NCBI GenBank assembly: GCA_013360585.1
Contig: JABWBH010000033.1
Span: 1 to 47,726 of the forward strand
Reading direction: 5' to 3'
DNA: 47,726 nucleotides
Source of the DNA: Phycisphaerae bacterium
GTDB lineage: Bacteria > Planctomycetota > Phycisphaerae > UBA1845
This document shows positions 8,241-17,052 of the stretch, piece by piece. The notes beneath the pieces are model-generated. The model did no database searches and was not told the DNA's origin. It worked only from the letters and a program-made list of their open reading frames with translations. Position 1 is the first letter of the stretch; each line of letters begins with the position of its first letter. The translations under genes and the position numbers were made by a program.

Positions 8241-9359
8241 TCAGCGGGCGCGGCTTCCGAAAAACTCGTGAATCGCGCCTGCGACTCTGCGGATCTCCTC
8301 CTCCGTGAGCATCGGATGCACCGGCAGCGAAAGCACGCGACGGCTCGCCGCTTCGGCGACCGGAAAGTCCTCCGTCCGACACTGCAGGTGTGCAAAGCAA
8401 GGCTGACGGTGCAGCGGGACGGGGTAGTACACGGCCGTGCCGATGTCCCGCTCCTTGAGGAACGTCATCAGTTCGTCACGGCGGTCGCAGTCGATCGTGT
8501 ACTGGTGGTAGACGTGGGTGTTTCCCGGTGCGACCGCCGGCGTCCGGACCGGCGCGCCCTTGAGCAGGGCGTCGTAAAGCGCCGCGGACTCCTGCCGCTG
8601 GCGCGTGAACTTCTCCCAATGCGGGAGCTTTACGAGGAGGATCGCGGCCTTGAGCGTGTCAAGGCGGAAATTCCCGCCGACGAACTCGTGCAGGTATTGC
8701 TGCGACTGCCCGTGGTTGCGGAGTTGGCGGCATCGCGCCGCCAGGGCCGTGTCCCGCGTGAGGATCATGCCGCCTTCGCCGAATCCGCCGAGGTTCTTCG
8801 TCGGGTAGAACGACAGGCACCCGAGTTCTCCCATCCCTCCGGCGACCTCGCCGTTGAAGCGGGCGCCGATCGCCTGCGCCGCGTCCTCGAGCACAAAAAG
8901 GCGGTGTTCGCGGGCGATCGTAAGCAGGTCGGACATCGCGGCGCACTGCCCGTAAAGATGAACCGGGATGATCCCTTTGGTGCGTGGCGTCAGCGCCGCC
9001 CGGACCCGCGCGGGGTCGAGGCAGAACGTCGCCGGATCGATGTCCACGAAAACGGGCTTCGCGCCGAGGCGATGCACGCACCCCGCGGTGGCGAAGAAGG
9101 TGAAGGTCGGAACGATCACCTCGTCGCCGGCGCCGACGCCCAGCGCCATCAAGGCGCAGAGCAGGGCGTCCGTGCCGTTGCTGACGGCGACGGCTTCGGC
9201 GATGCCCAGTTTCGCGGCGACCTGGCGCTCCAGTTCGGCGATGTCGGGACCGCCGATGAACTGCTGGCTTTCGAGGACGCGGTGGACGGCGGATTTCACC
9301 TGCTCGCCGAAAAGGGCGAACTCTGCACGTAAGTCGAGCATGTTGATCGGTTTCTTCAT
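8241..9359 (-). CDS. DegT/DnrJ/EryC1/StrS-type sugar aminotransferase
   Basis: 372 residues. A PLP enzyme that usually aminates a keto-sugar nucleotide with glutamate as donor. Visible marks: MLDLRAEF at the start, the SNGTDALLCALMALGVGAGDEVIVP block (57-84), VLEDAAQAIGA with Asp159 for the pyridine nitrogen, and SFYPTKNLGG with the Schiff-base lysine at Lys188, followed by FGEGGMI. The family's usual length is ~370, so it is complete. It is the last gene of the minus-strand polysaccharide operon, 95 bp after the Wzc-like gene, so its product is likely an aminosugar for that glycan. Exact substrate is not determined. Confidence 0.92.
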   Translation of the reverse strand: MKKPINMLDLRAEFALFGEQVKSAVHRVLESQQFIGGPDIAELERQVAAKLGIAEAVAVSNGTDALLCALMALGVGAGDEVIVPTFTFFATAGCVHRLGAKPVFVDIDPATFCLDPARVRAALTPRTKGIIPVHLYGQCAAMSDLLTIAREHRLFVLEDAAQAIGARFNGEVAGGMGELGCLSFYPTKNLGGFGEGGMILTRDTALAARCRQLRNHGQSQQYLHEFVGGNFRLDTLKAAILLVKLPHWEKFTRQRQESAALYDALLKGAPVRTPAVAPGNTHVYHQYTIDCDRRDELMTFLKERDIGTAVYYPVPLHRQPCFAHLQCRTEDFPVAEAASRRVLSLPVHPMLTEEEIRRVAGAIHEFFGSRAR

Positions 9360-9454
9360 GTGTTCGGACGCCGTCCGCGGACCGCGCGGATCGGTTGTGT
9401 GACGTTCCTCGAGGCGAAATCAGGCGCCACGAAGCGGGTTTGTTCCGCGAACCG

Positions 9455-11617
9455 TCAGGACTTCCCGCGACCGAGCTGGGGCGGCTGGTAGTCGTAGTAC
9501 GTCCGAAGCTGCTCGCGGAAGTATCCGCCGCGCGTCACCTGCGCCGCGTTGAGCACGGCGCCGAAGATATGCGCATTGACGCTGGCGAGCAAGGCGCAGG
9601 CGCGGCGCGCGGCGCCGCGGGAGTTGGTCTTCGCCCGCACCGTCATGATCACGCCGTCCACCTGGCTGCTGAGCACCGTCGGGTCGCTCGCCAGGAGCAC
9701 AGGCGGGGCGTCGAGGATGACCTGGTCGTACTTCTGGACCGCGCCAGCGAGGAACGCCTGAAAAGCGTCGCCGGCGAGGAGTTCCGCCGGGTTGGGCGTC
9801 ATCGGACCGCTGCCCAGCACGTGAAGGTTCGGGATCGGCGTCTTGACCGCCAGGTCCGTAAGGGCGCCTTCGCCGATCAGAAGCGTCGTCAAACCACGAT
9901 CTTCGACGCCTGCCCAGTGCTCCCCGAGGCAGGGGCGTCGCAGATTCGCGTCCACCAGCAGGACCCGCCGCCCAGCCTGCGCCGCGGCGATCGCCAGGTT
10001 GCAGGCGACGGTCGTCTTGCCGTCGCCGGGTCCGGGACTTGTGACGACGATCGACCGCTGGCGAGCGGCCGGAGCGCTGTACTGGAGGTTCGCCCGGATC
10101 TGGCGGAAGGCCTCCGCGGTCATCGATTGCGGGGCGGTGAGCAGCGCCAACTCAACGTGATCGAGGCGGACCTCCTCATCATCCGCGTCGGGCACGACAC
10201 CCAGCAGCGGAACCTGCACATACCGGACGATGTCCTGCGTCGTGCGCACCGACGTGTCCAGCAGATCCAGCCCGACGCCGATGCCGACCGACAGCATCAG
10301 GGCGAGCGCCAGGAGCACCGGCAGCATCAGCAGGCTCGGTTCGGCGCGCCCGAGAGGCTCGGTCGCGGGTTGCTGAACGCGGATCGTCATCGCCGTGTTG
10401 GCGGCGGTTAGGCGCTTCAACTCGTCGATGTAATCCCGAAGCTCTTGACGGTTCTGCTCAAGGCGGGCCAGTTCGATCTGCTGGAGTTGAAACGTGAATA
10501 ACCGGCGGTTGTTCTCTTTCTGCTCGGACTCGGTCTGCAGAAGATTCTCCGTCGCGGACGTCAGCGCGGCCGTGAGGTTGGCGTGCGCGGTTTCCACGGC
10601 GTCGATCATGAGTTCGCGGCGCTGACGGAGGGCGTCGCTGCGGGCCTCGTTCAGGCGCTGCTGGGCGATGCGGATCGCGTCATCGAACTGGCGGATGCCG
10701 GCATGCTTCGGACCCAGCCGCTGGAGGAGAACGTCGCGCTGCTGGGTCAGCGAGAAGACGCCGGCGCTGAGTTGAGCTACGTAGGGATCGGCCTCGGCCG
10801 CCGCGACGTCCTCCGCGGTCAACGCCGAACCGTCCGCGTAGAAGTTGCGCAGCGGAATGACCTGGGCGAGCTGCATCTGAAGTTCGGCTGCCTGCTGCGC
10901 ATACATCGCCCCCTGCTGGCTGATCGTGCTCCAGCCGGCGGGGACGCCGCCGCCCTGGATCGTCTCCGACAGCGCCAGCAGATCCGCCCGCTTCTGCACG
11001 AGCGTGTCATCGAGTACCTTCAGACTCGCATTCGCATCGCGCAAGTCCTTCTCATAAGGCTCGGCCGCCTGTGCAAGCACCGTGTTGATGTACTTCGTTA
11101 CGATCGTGTTGACGATGACGTCCGGATCCTTCGGGCTGCGCGTGGCGATCGAGACACTCAGGAAGTTCGTTCCGCGCATCGGGGCGCTGACCAGTTCATC
11201 CGTCAGCACCAGCAGCGGGTTGCGGTACACGGGGAGATCCTTGTACCACGACGTACGCTGGATGTCCTCGTCCTGAAGGGCGGCGCTGAGCACTGTCGGG
11301 CTTTTGACGACGAAGGACTGCGTGAGCATGAACCGCTCCTGCTCGCGCTCCGGAAGGTTGCGCAGCTCGACGCTCAGTTCGGTGTGCGGGCGGTTCGACA
11401 CCATCTCCACCAGGGCGGTGGCGCGGTACTTCGGAAAATACCGCCACCAGGCGTAGAATCCGCCGCCCGCCGCTCCCGCAAGGAAGATGAAAAGGATCGT
11501 AATGAGGACGATCCGGCGGCGGATGATGCCCAGCAACTCTCCCGGCGTCGGCGCCGATGTCGGCGCTGGACCCGGAAGGGCGAGGCGTTCCTGCACGGTG
11601 TTGGGTAACGTCGTCAT
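9455..11617 (-). CDS. Wzc-like polysaccharide co-polymerase / tyrosine autokinase
   Basis: 720 residues, a fused chain-length regulator and BY-kinase. Membrane spans at about 35-57 and 428-452 frame a periplasmic part (60-425) with long coiled coils from ~190 to 410. The cytosolic kinase has Walker A GPGDGKTT (529-536), Walker A' VLLVDAN (552-558) and Walker B VILDAPP (633-639), and ends in a tyrosine cluster (Tyr699, 707, 708, 710) that would be autophosphorylated. It sets polymer length and couples synthesis to export with the Wza-like protein. Four bases separate it from the exosortase gene upstream, so the two are co-transcribed. Equivalent to the EpsB+EpsG pair of exosortase-type loci, here as one chain. 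Confidence 0.93.
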   Translation of the reverse strand: MTTLPNTVQERLALPGPAPTSAPTPGELLGIIRRRIVLITILFIFLAGAAGGGFYAWWRYFPKYRATALVEMVSNRPHTELSVELRNLPEREQERFMLTQSFVVKSPTVLSAALQDEDIQRTSWYKDLPVYRNPLLVLTDELVSAPMRGTNFLSVSIATRSPKDPDVIVNTIVTKYINTVLAQAAEPYEKDLRDANASLKVLDDTLVQKRADLLALSETIQGGGVPAGWSTISQQGAMYAQQAAELQMQLAQVIPLRNFYADGSALTAEDVAAAEADPYVAQLSAGVFSLTQQRDVLLQRLGPKHAGIRQFDDAIRIAQQRLNEARSDALRQRRELMIDAVETAHANLTAALTSATENLLQTESEQKENNRRLFTFQLQQIELARLEQNRQELRDYIDELKRLTAANTAMTIRVQQPATEPLGRAEPSLLMLPVLLALALMLSVGIGVGLDLLDTSVRTTQDIVRYVQVPLLGVVPDADDEEVRLDHVELALLTAPQSMTAEAFRQIRANLQYSAPAARQRSIVVTSPGPGDGKTTVACNLAIAAAQAGRRVLLVDANLRRPCLGEHWAGVEDRGLTTLLIGEGALTDLAVKTPIPNLHVLGSGPMTPNPAELLAGDAFQAFLAGAVQKYDQVILDAPPVLLASDPTVLSSQVDGVIMTVRAKTNSRGAARRACALLASVNAHIFGAVLNAAQVTRGGYFREQLRTYYDYQPPQLGRGKS

Positions 11618-11621
11618 CGAG

Positions 11622-12542
11622 TCACGATCCGGCGGGGGTTCCGTCCTCCACCCACAGGTGCGTCAAGATCCAGTTCACGACGGCGAACATCCCGAGGGCG
11701 AGAAAAAGCGTCGCAATCCCCAGCAGCATGTGCGGCGTCCCTCGCGCCAGGTCGGGGCGCTCGTAAATCACGAACAAACCTGTCGCCACGACCCGCGCTG
11801 CGTTGCACAACACGGCGATCGGCAGGCATGCCAGCACGATCGCCGCCCGCCCCCACGCCGACGTCTTCGTCAGATGCGCGTACGCCAGCGACAACGCCGC
11901 GAACGACATCATCAGCCGCATCCCGCTGCACGCCTCCTCGACGTTGAGGAACCCGGCAGAACCCGTGTCGAAGCGCACGTAGTCGATGATGACGTTGTGA
12001 ACCTCGACCTGCACGTTCGGCAGCAGTGACAGAACCGCCCCCGCAAGCACCGACGCCAACTGGCGCAGCGGAAACGTCAGCTCGACGTAAACGCCCTGCG
12101 GCAGCGGCACGGCCAGCAGCAGATACGCGATCGCGAATCCGGTTTTGCGCAGATACGAGTATCCCCCCAGCAGCAGCACCGTCCCCGCCAGCGCCGCCAC
12201 CGGACAAAGCCCTTGCACATAACGGATCGGCTGGATCCAGGAGAAATACAGGTACGCCGCGACAGCCGCCGTCAGCACCGCGGCCCCGGTCCACGCCGGA
12301 CGCGCCTCGGTCCGCGCCAGGTCGTCCCGGCGGATCCAGAGAAAATACGCGGAAAGCAGCGGGATCAGCCAGCCGTGCGTCCAGTTCCCGTCGTGTGTCC
12401 ACTTGTACGCGAAGTGATTCGTGAACGTCCGCCAGAAGAACGCGGTGAACACCGCCGCGACCAGCGCGGCTTTCACCCACGCCGACACCCCGGAGCGAAA
12501 GCCCTCCAACGGCGAGCGTTTTGTCATCGGTGCGGCGGTCAT
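11622..12542 (-). CDS. Exosortase (EpsH/Xrt family)
   Basis: 306 residues with about eight membrane spans. The catalytic triad of the exosortase/archaeosortase family can be placed: Cys205 in EEACSG, Arg250 in CNAARV, His271 in TPHMLLG. The family is a membrane transpeptidase thought to cut C-terminal sorting tails (PEP-CTERM type) and attach proteins to the surface polymer. It lies between the Wza-like gene (18 bp upstream) and the Wzc-like gene (4 bp downstream), the classic exosortase/EPS arrangement. Starts GTG 12545 or an ATG five codons later are possible; no clear ribosome site exists, so translation is probably coupled to the upstream gene. I did not find a definite PEP-CTERM substrate in the window. 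The Xrt subtype is not assigned. Confidence 0.93.
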   Translation of the reverse strand: MTAAPMTKRSPLEGFRSGVSAWVKAALVAAVFTAFFWRTFTNHFAYKWTHDGNWTHGWLIPLLSAYFLWIRRDDLARTEARPAWTGAAVLTAAVAAYLYFSWIQPIRYVQGLCPVAALAGTVLLLGGYSYLRKTGFAIAYLLLAVPLPQGVYVELTFPLRQLASVLAGAVLSLLPNVQVEVHNVIIDYVRFDTGSAGFLNVEEACSGMRLMMSFAALSLAYAHLTKTSAWGRAAIVLACLPIAVLCNAARVVATGLFVIYERPDLARGTPHMLLGIATLFLALGMFAVVNWILTHLWVEDGTPAGS

Positions 12543-12560
12543 CACTGGGAGATCGTCGGC

Positions 12561-14219
12561 TCACGGGAAAAGCTGCTCGAATTTACTGGGGCGCGTCGCC
12601 GGGTTCGGCTGCACCGCGAACGAGTCGATGTCTGCGAAGTTCCGCGAGTACGTGAAAGCGTAGCCCACCGTCGCCGTCGGGTTCGGAAGCGTCAGCGCCC
12701 TCAGGCGAGCCAGCCACGGCGCAAAGGGACTCGTTCCGACGTTGATGATGTCGCCACGGAGGACCGTCACGTCGTCCTCCTTGCCCGCAAAGATGGCGTC
12801 GAGATCCACCTGGATCATCTGCTCACGCAATCCGTGACGACGGTAGATCGTGCAGTTCGTCGGCCACGCGAGAGGCCCCAGCCCTCCCGCCGCCGCGATC
12901 GCGGATTTCAGCGTCACCTGCTCCGAGTTGAACGTGAAAGGCCCGGTGCGCCCGACCTGCCCCATCACGTAGTAGACGCCGATTTCGCCGCTGACGATCC
13001 GGATCACGTCTCCAGGACGGACAATGACCTTGTATTCCGGATCGCCCGCCCGCAACGCATCCGCGGGAATCCGGATGATCCGGTAGGAGGTCTCTCCGGC
13101 GATCCGCGACCAGTCCACCGTCGACTGGATCGCCTCGTAAAGCGGAAGCCGCTCGACCGGGACGGGCCGAGGACGGTCCTCGTTTTCAGCCGCGCGCGCC
13201 GGATTCGGAACGAAAGCGCCGTCCTGATAGATGTAAAGCGTGTCGGGTGCGACGTCCGCATCCGAGTCGCCGGAGCGCCTCACGTCGGCGGTATCTTGAG
13301 GAGGACCGTCCGGAGGCGAGGCGTTGTCACCCTGCTCCGCAGCCTTGTCCTGAGTGATCACCGCTGCAAGGAGTTCCTCCTCTGCGGACTTCTCAGGTTC
13401 GGGCTGAGGCGCCTGCTCGACGTCCTCGCCGGGTTCGCTCGCGCCGGCCGCCGGCGCGTCGGCGCCGGGAGCTGCGATGTCAGCCTCACTTGGCGCTGTC
13501 GTGTCCAGCGAGGCATCTTGTTCGTGCGTTGCCCGCGAACTCGAAGGAGCGCCTTCCGGTTCACCCCGATCGACGGGCGGCTCCTGACGAAAAATGTACA
13601 CTTCCGTGACGAACTCGTTCAACCCGCCGACGTCATTGATCGCCTCAAGCACATCAAGGTCCGGGCGGACGATCGAAATACGTCCCGCGCGAAGCGGCGA
13701 GTTGTCTGACGCGCTGACCCCGACGCCGAAAAGCATGTACTTCGCCTCGTACACGTCGAGCGGGAGCACCAGCACTTTCGGGTCGGTGAGAATCTGGTCT
13801 TCGATCAGACGTTCGCGGATTCGATCCTCGATCTGCGGCGGCGTCATCCCGGCGACCTTGAGCCGCCCGACGACCGGCAGCGGTAGCTCTCCGACCTCGC
13901 TGACTTGAAACCGTCCCTGCCAGGGAACTCCGACCTGCCTGAGTTCTTCAATCTCGACAGCCACGATGTCCCCCGGTCCGAGGCGGTACGACACCGGTTT
14001 CGGAACCAGGTCGTCATGCGTCGGCTCGGTAGCACCCGGGATCGTCCCCGGGACATCCTCGACGGTGAGGGCGGTGCGGATTGACATCGTGCGGTTCTCC
14101 CGGAAATTGCCCGGGATCGAGGGGTTCAGCCACTCATTGAGGATCGAGTTGCAGCCCAGCACCGGCCCGAAAAGGGCGGCAACCAGAATCAACCGAACTG
14201 TCGTCTCACGGGACCGCAT
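12561..14219 (-). CDS. Wza-like polysaccharide export lipoprotein
   Basis: 552 residues from the ATG at 14219, which has AGGAG 8 bases upstream. A lipoprotein signal ends at Cys23 (GPVLGC). The polysaccharide export domain spans ~77-155 (YRLGPGDIVAVEI, then GRFQVSEVGELPLPVVGRLKVAG), a first SLBB region ~160-212, and a second conserved block ~395-500 with a GEIGVYYVMGQVGRTG strand typical of SLBB. It would form the outer-membrane exit channel for glycan, working with the Wzc-like protein encoded two genes downstream. A ~110-residue acidic, Pro/Ala/Ser-rich stretch (~215-325) splits the two parts and looks disordered. First gene of the minus-strand operon. Confidence 0.9.
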   Translation of the reverse strand: MRSRETTVRLILVAALFGPVLGCNSILNEWLNPSIPGNFRENRTMSIRTALTVEDVPGTIPGATEPTHDDLVPKPVSYRLGPGDIVAVEIEELRQVGVPWQGRFQVSEVGELPLPVVGRLKVAGMTPPQIEDRIRERLIEDQILTDPKVLVLPLDVYEAKYMLFGVGVSASDNSPLRAGRISIVRPDLDVLEAINDVGGLNEFVTEVYIFRQEPPVDRGEPEGAPSSSRATHEQDASLDTTAPSEADIAAPGADAPAAGASEPGEDVEQAPQPEPEKSAEEELLAAVITQDKAAEQGDNASPPDGPPQDTADVRRSGDSDADVAPDTLYIYQDGAFVPNPARAAENEDRPRPVPVERLPLYEAIQSTVDWSRIAGETSYRIIRIPADALRAGDPEYKVIVRPGDVIRIVSGEIGVYYVMGQVGRTGPFTFNSEQVTLKSAIAAAGGLGPLAWPTNCTIYRRHGLREQMIQVDLDAIFAGKEDDVTVLRGDIINVGTSPFAPWLARLRALTLPNPTATVGYAFTYSRNFADIDSFAVQPNPATRPSKFEQLFP

Positions 14220-14605
14220 CCCACCAACTCCTGCCCCCGAGGGCGCCGGCAGTCCTCTCACTGCCTAAACCCACACTGACCAGCGGTTTATCGGCACTCG
14301 GTCCCGATCGGCTCAGGCTGGGTCGTCGAATCCGTCACAATCCTCAAAGGCGGCAGGAAAGTCAACCGGCCGGCAGGTTCAAGCGCGCCTCCCGAGTTTG
14401 ATAGTCCGCCGGGGGTGGCGTACGCAGATCTTGACGGGAAACGAAACCCGGACGTACAAATCCGCCAGGCATTTACGCAGAATCTCCCGGCCTGAGGTTG
14501 TGAGACGGTCCCGTCCTCAACTCCTTCAGGCAGCAGGAGCCAACGCAATACGCGCCAGAAGGCGGAAAAACACGATCTGAGAACATTCCTCGGTCAGGGG
14601 CATCC
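14220..14605. other. Divergent intergenic region before the Gly/Asn lipoprotein
   Basis: 386 bp between the polysaccharide operon (minus) and the lipoprotein gene (plus). It should hold both promoters, but I could not pick a convincing -35/-10 pair. A short inverted repeat GACGG/CCGTC lies near 14505-14516. No gene is seen. Confidence 0.4.
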
Positions 14606-15127
14606 ATGAAAAAACAATTGTCTTCTTTTTTTGAAGCTTTACTTCTCGCTGCGGCTGTTGTGGCGAGCGTAGGCATCGGCTGTGGTGGGATTCTGAATCC
14701 GGACAACTTCCCCCCCGGCGGTGGGGGTGGAGGTGGCGGGGGTGGAGGTGGGGGAGGCAATTCCAACGTCAATCGGAATTCGAACCAGAACGACAACGCC
14801 AACTCCAACGACAACGGCGGTGGGGGTGAGGAGCCAAGCCTGGCGGTGCAATTGACCGTCAGCAACCCGACGCCAGGGTTGTTCGAGCAGGTGCTGCTGA
14901 CGTGTTCACTGACGGGCGAGCCTCCCGAAGGTGAGCAGGTGCTTTTCAATTTCTTCCCGGACGAGGAAGGACGGCTTCAATCCAACGCCTTCAGCGGAAC
15001 CGCCGTGTTCACGGTGCAGGAAGAGGATCTGGGCCGCACGTTCTCGTACACCTGCGCGGCGACGACGGATTTCGATGTCGGACCGGACTCGAACACGGTC
15101 GTGATCTCGCCGACACTCACACCTTGA
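14606..15127 (+). CDS. Small lipoprotein with poly-Gly and alternating-Asn linker
   Basis: 173 residues. A signal peptide ends in a lipobox at Cys26 (SVGIGC). Residues 38-51 are fourteen glycines; residues 52-70 place Asn at every second position; residues 71-74 are Gly again. The remaining ~95 residues form a compact beta-rich domain resembling an Ig-like fold, with two Cys (in LLTCSLTG and YTCAATT) placed as an Ig disulfide would be. A tethered surface lipoprotein with flexible arm is the likely picture. An AGGGG site lies upstream of the ATG. Function unknown; no enzyme motif. Confidence 0.72.
   Translation: MKKQLSSFFEALLLAAAVVASVGIGCGGILNPDNFPPGGGGGGGGGGGGGGNSNVNRNSNQNDNANSNDNGGGGEEPSLAVQLTVSNPTPGLFEQVLLTCSLTGEPPEGEQVLFNFFPDEEGRLQSNAFSGTAVFTVQEEDLGRTFSYTCAATTDFDVGPDSNTVVISPTLTP
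14717..14815 (+). repeat. Simple-sequence tract coding for Gly run and Asn-alternating run
   Basis: GGN-rich DNA (14717-14758, fourteen Gly codons) followed by AAC/AAT-alternating codons (14759-14815). The G-rich strand run is prone to replication slippage, so the linker length may vary between strains. Confidence 0.7.
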
Positions 15128-15166
15128 CGGAGCGGACACGCGGGCGGAACGGCGCGCCGATGAGGC

Positions 15167-15967
15167 ATGAGGCAAGTTGATATCCACCGGCGCCGGGACG
15201 AGACCGTGACGACGAAGGTCGATCAGCTCCGCGTTCTTCAGGACGAACCGCTCGCCGGGGTCGCCAACATGGCGCGAGACGAGGCTCTGCTGACGCGAGT
15301 CGGTCAGGGGTCGTCGCCGCCGACGTTGCGTTTGTATGAGTGGCGCGAGCCGACGATTTCGCTCGGGTACTTCCAGTCCGCAGATGCGACGTCCGCGCTT
15401 CCGGTTCATCTGCGGTCGCTGGCGGTGGTCCGGCGGCTCACCGGCGGCGGGGCGATTCTGCACGACTTTGAGCTTACGTACGCCTTCGCCCTTCCGCACG
15501 GACACCCCTTGCTGTCGGGCGGTCCGAATGCGCTTTACGAGCGGGCGCATGACGCGGTGATCGCATGCCTGTCGGCGCTGGGCGTTCCGGCATGGCGCGG
15601 ATGTGCGAACGACGACTCCGGTGCGGCGCGAGGGCCTTTCTTCTGCTTCGCGCGGCGGCATTGCTTCGATGTTCTCGTCGGCGATGACAAGATCGCCGGC
15701 AGCGCCCAGCGCCGCACGACTCGGGCGGTCCTCCAGCACGGAAGCATCATCGTCGCAAGCCGCTTCGCGGAGCAACCGGTCGCTCGGCTCGGGGTTTCAA
15801 GGACGGAGGCGGTGCGGTTTCTGCGCGAGGATTTCCCGCGCCGGCTCCTCGACGCGGCGGGCGCATCGCTCGGCGTTCGGGCGGGGACGTGGACGCCGGA
15901 CGAACTGGCCGAGGCGGACGCCCTCGCGCCGAAATACGCCGACGCGGACTGGACTCGCCGCCTCTGA
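15167..15967 (+). CDS. Octanoyl/lipoyl protein transferase (LplA/LipM family)
   Basis: 266 residues of the biotin/lipoyl-ligase fold. Motifs in order: WREPTISLGYFQ (59-70), RRLTGGGAILHD (89-100, the acyl-binding loop), ELTYAFALP, and DDKIAGSAQRR with Lys175. Cys160, in FFCF just before the DKIAGSAQ block, is placed like the acyl-carrying cysteine of LipM octanoyltransferases; a lipoate ligase is the alternative. The enzyme would load octanoate or lipoate on 2-oxoacid dehydrogenase E2 and GcvH proteins; an E1-beta gene of that class lies 30 kb away. The ATG at 15167 has weak support and a GTG at 15206 is possible. It is convergent with the acetyltransferase gene, the two stop codons sharing one hairpin. 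Confidence 0.82.
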   Translation: MRQVDIHRRRDETVTTKVDQLRVLQDEPLAGVANMARDEALLTRVGQGSSPPTLRLYEWREPTISLGYFQSADATSALPVHLRSLAVVRRLTGGGAILHDFELTYAFALPHGHPLLSGGPNALYERAHDAVIACLSALGVPAWRGCANDDSGAARGPFFCFARRHCFDVLVGDDKIAGSAQRRTTRAVLQHGSIIVASRFAEQPVARLGVSRTEAVRFLREDFPRRLLDAAGASLGVRAGTWTPDELAEADALAPKYADADWTRRL

Positions 15968-15980
15968 CCCCCCGGGTCAG
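15964..15980. terminator. Hairpin holding both stop codons of convergent genes
   Basis: CTGACCC and GGGTCAG, 3-base loop. The plus-strand TGA (15965-15967) and the minus-strand TGA (15977-15979) lie in opposite arms. It may work as a short bidirectional terminator, though no T-run follows. Confidence 0.45.
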
Positions 15981-16963
15981 ATTTCGTAATCCGGCATGAT
16001 CTGCCCCGGACGGTCACTCGTCGGCGCGGGGGCGCCGGCGGACTTCGTCTTGAAGTGCAGCTCGGGGGGTTTGAACGTGACCGTGCTCATCGGCGGCACG
16101 CTGGTGGTGACGAAGACGGAGCCGCCCACGATCGCCCCCTCCCCAACGACGGTGTCGCCGCCGAGCACGATCGCGTTGGCGTAGATCGTCACGTTGTCCT
16201 GCACCGTCGGGTGGCGCTTACGCCCACGGATGGCGCGGCCGCGCTCGTCCTTCGGGATCGACAAGGCGCCGAGCGTCACGCCCTGGTAGATTTTGACGTT
16301 GTTGCCGATGTCGGTGGTCTCACCGATGACGACGCCGGTGCCGTGGTCGATGAAGAACCCGCGCCCGATCCGCGCCCCGGGGTGAATGTCCACGCCGGTC
16401 ATCATGTGCGCCCACTCCGACATGATCCTCGGCATCATCGGCACGTGCAGGCGGTACAATTCATGCGCAAGACGGTAAACCGCCGTGGCGAAAAGACCGG
16501 GATAAGCGAGCACCACCTCGTCAAGGTTGAGCGCCGCCGGGTCGCCGTCGAACGCGGCCTGCACGTCGCCCCCGAGCATCTCCCGTACCGCCGGCATGCG
16601 TTCGACGAACTGAAGCGTCAGCTCTCGCGCCCGGCCTTCGCAGGCGGGTTCGTCGACGCGGCCCTCAAGCCTCGCCTCCGCCTCGTAGCAAAGGCAATTC
16701 AGTATCTGCGTGTACGTCAGCTCCCCGACCCGGGGCAGCAGGTCGCCGACGTGAAACGCCACGTTGTGCGTCGTCAGGTTCTGACGTCCGAAGAACCCGG
16801 GAAAGACCAGCTCCAGCAGCAGCTCCGTCAGTTCGATGATCCGCGCCCGCGACGGCAGATACTGCCGGTCGATGTGCCGCGTCCGGCCGTCCGCCCAGTA
16901 ACTCTGGACCACCTTCTCGACCAGCGGGCCGAGACGCTCTCCAAAATTGAAATGCTCGCTCAT
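15977..16963 (-). CDS. cysE: Serine O-acetyltransferase
   Basis: 328 residues. Acetylates serine with acetyl-CoA, the first step of cysteine synthesis. The C-terminal part is a left-handed hexapeptide beta-helix: TGVDIHPGARIGRGFFIDHG, then TGVVIGETTDIGNNVKIYQG and TLGALS, with the catalytic-type DIHPGA and DHGTGVVIGE stretches intact, followed by HPTVQDNVTIYANAIVLGG. The long helical N-terminal half matches the SAT/EpsC type and makes the protein longer than E. coli CysE (273). The ~25-residue Pro-rich tail is not part of the fold. It stands alone, convergent with the LipM-like gene. The symbol follows family membership. Confidence 0.93.
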   Translation of the reverse strand: MSEHFNFGERLGPLVEKVVQSYWADGRTRHIDRQYLPSRARIIELTELLLELVFPGFFGRQNLTTHNVAFHVGDLLPRVGELTYTQILNCLCYEAEARLEGRVDEPACEGRARELTLQFVERMPAVREMLGGDVQAAFDGDPAALNLDEVVLAYPGLFATAVYRLAHELYRLHVPMMPRIMSEWAHMMTGVDIHPGARIGRGFFIDHGTGVVIGETTDIGNNVKIYQGVTLGALSIPKDERGRAIRGRKRHPTVQDNVTIYANAIVLGGDTVVGEGAIVGGSVFVTTSVPPMSTVTFKPPELHFKTKSAGAPAPTSDRPGQIMPDYEI

Positions 16964-17052
16964 GCGCCTCTGCTTCCTGCCGCCGCGCGGTTGAAGGTCC
17001 GGACCGGCGAGGTCTTTTTCATGTTATCGGAAAACACGACGTGCGGATCATC

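Noticed and set aside
7548-9332. 594-codon plus-strand frame over the hydrolase and aminotransferase genes
   Set aside because: Out of frame with the hydrolase and antisense to the DegT-type gene; no domain signal.
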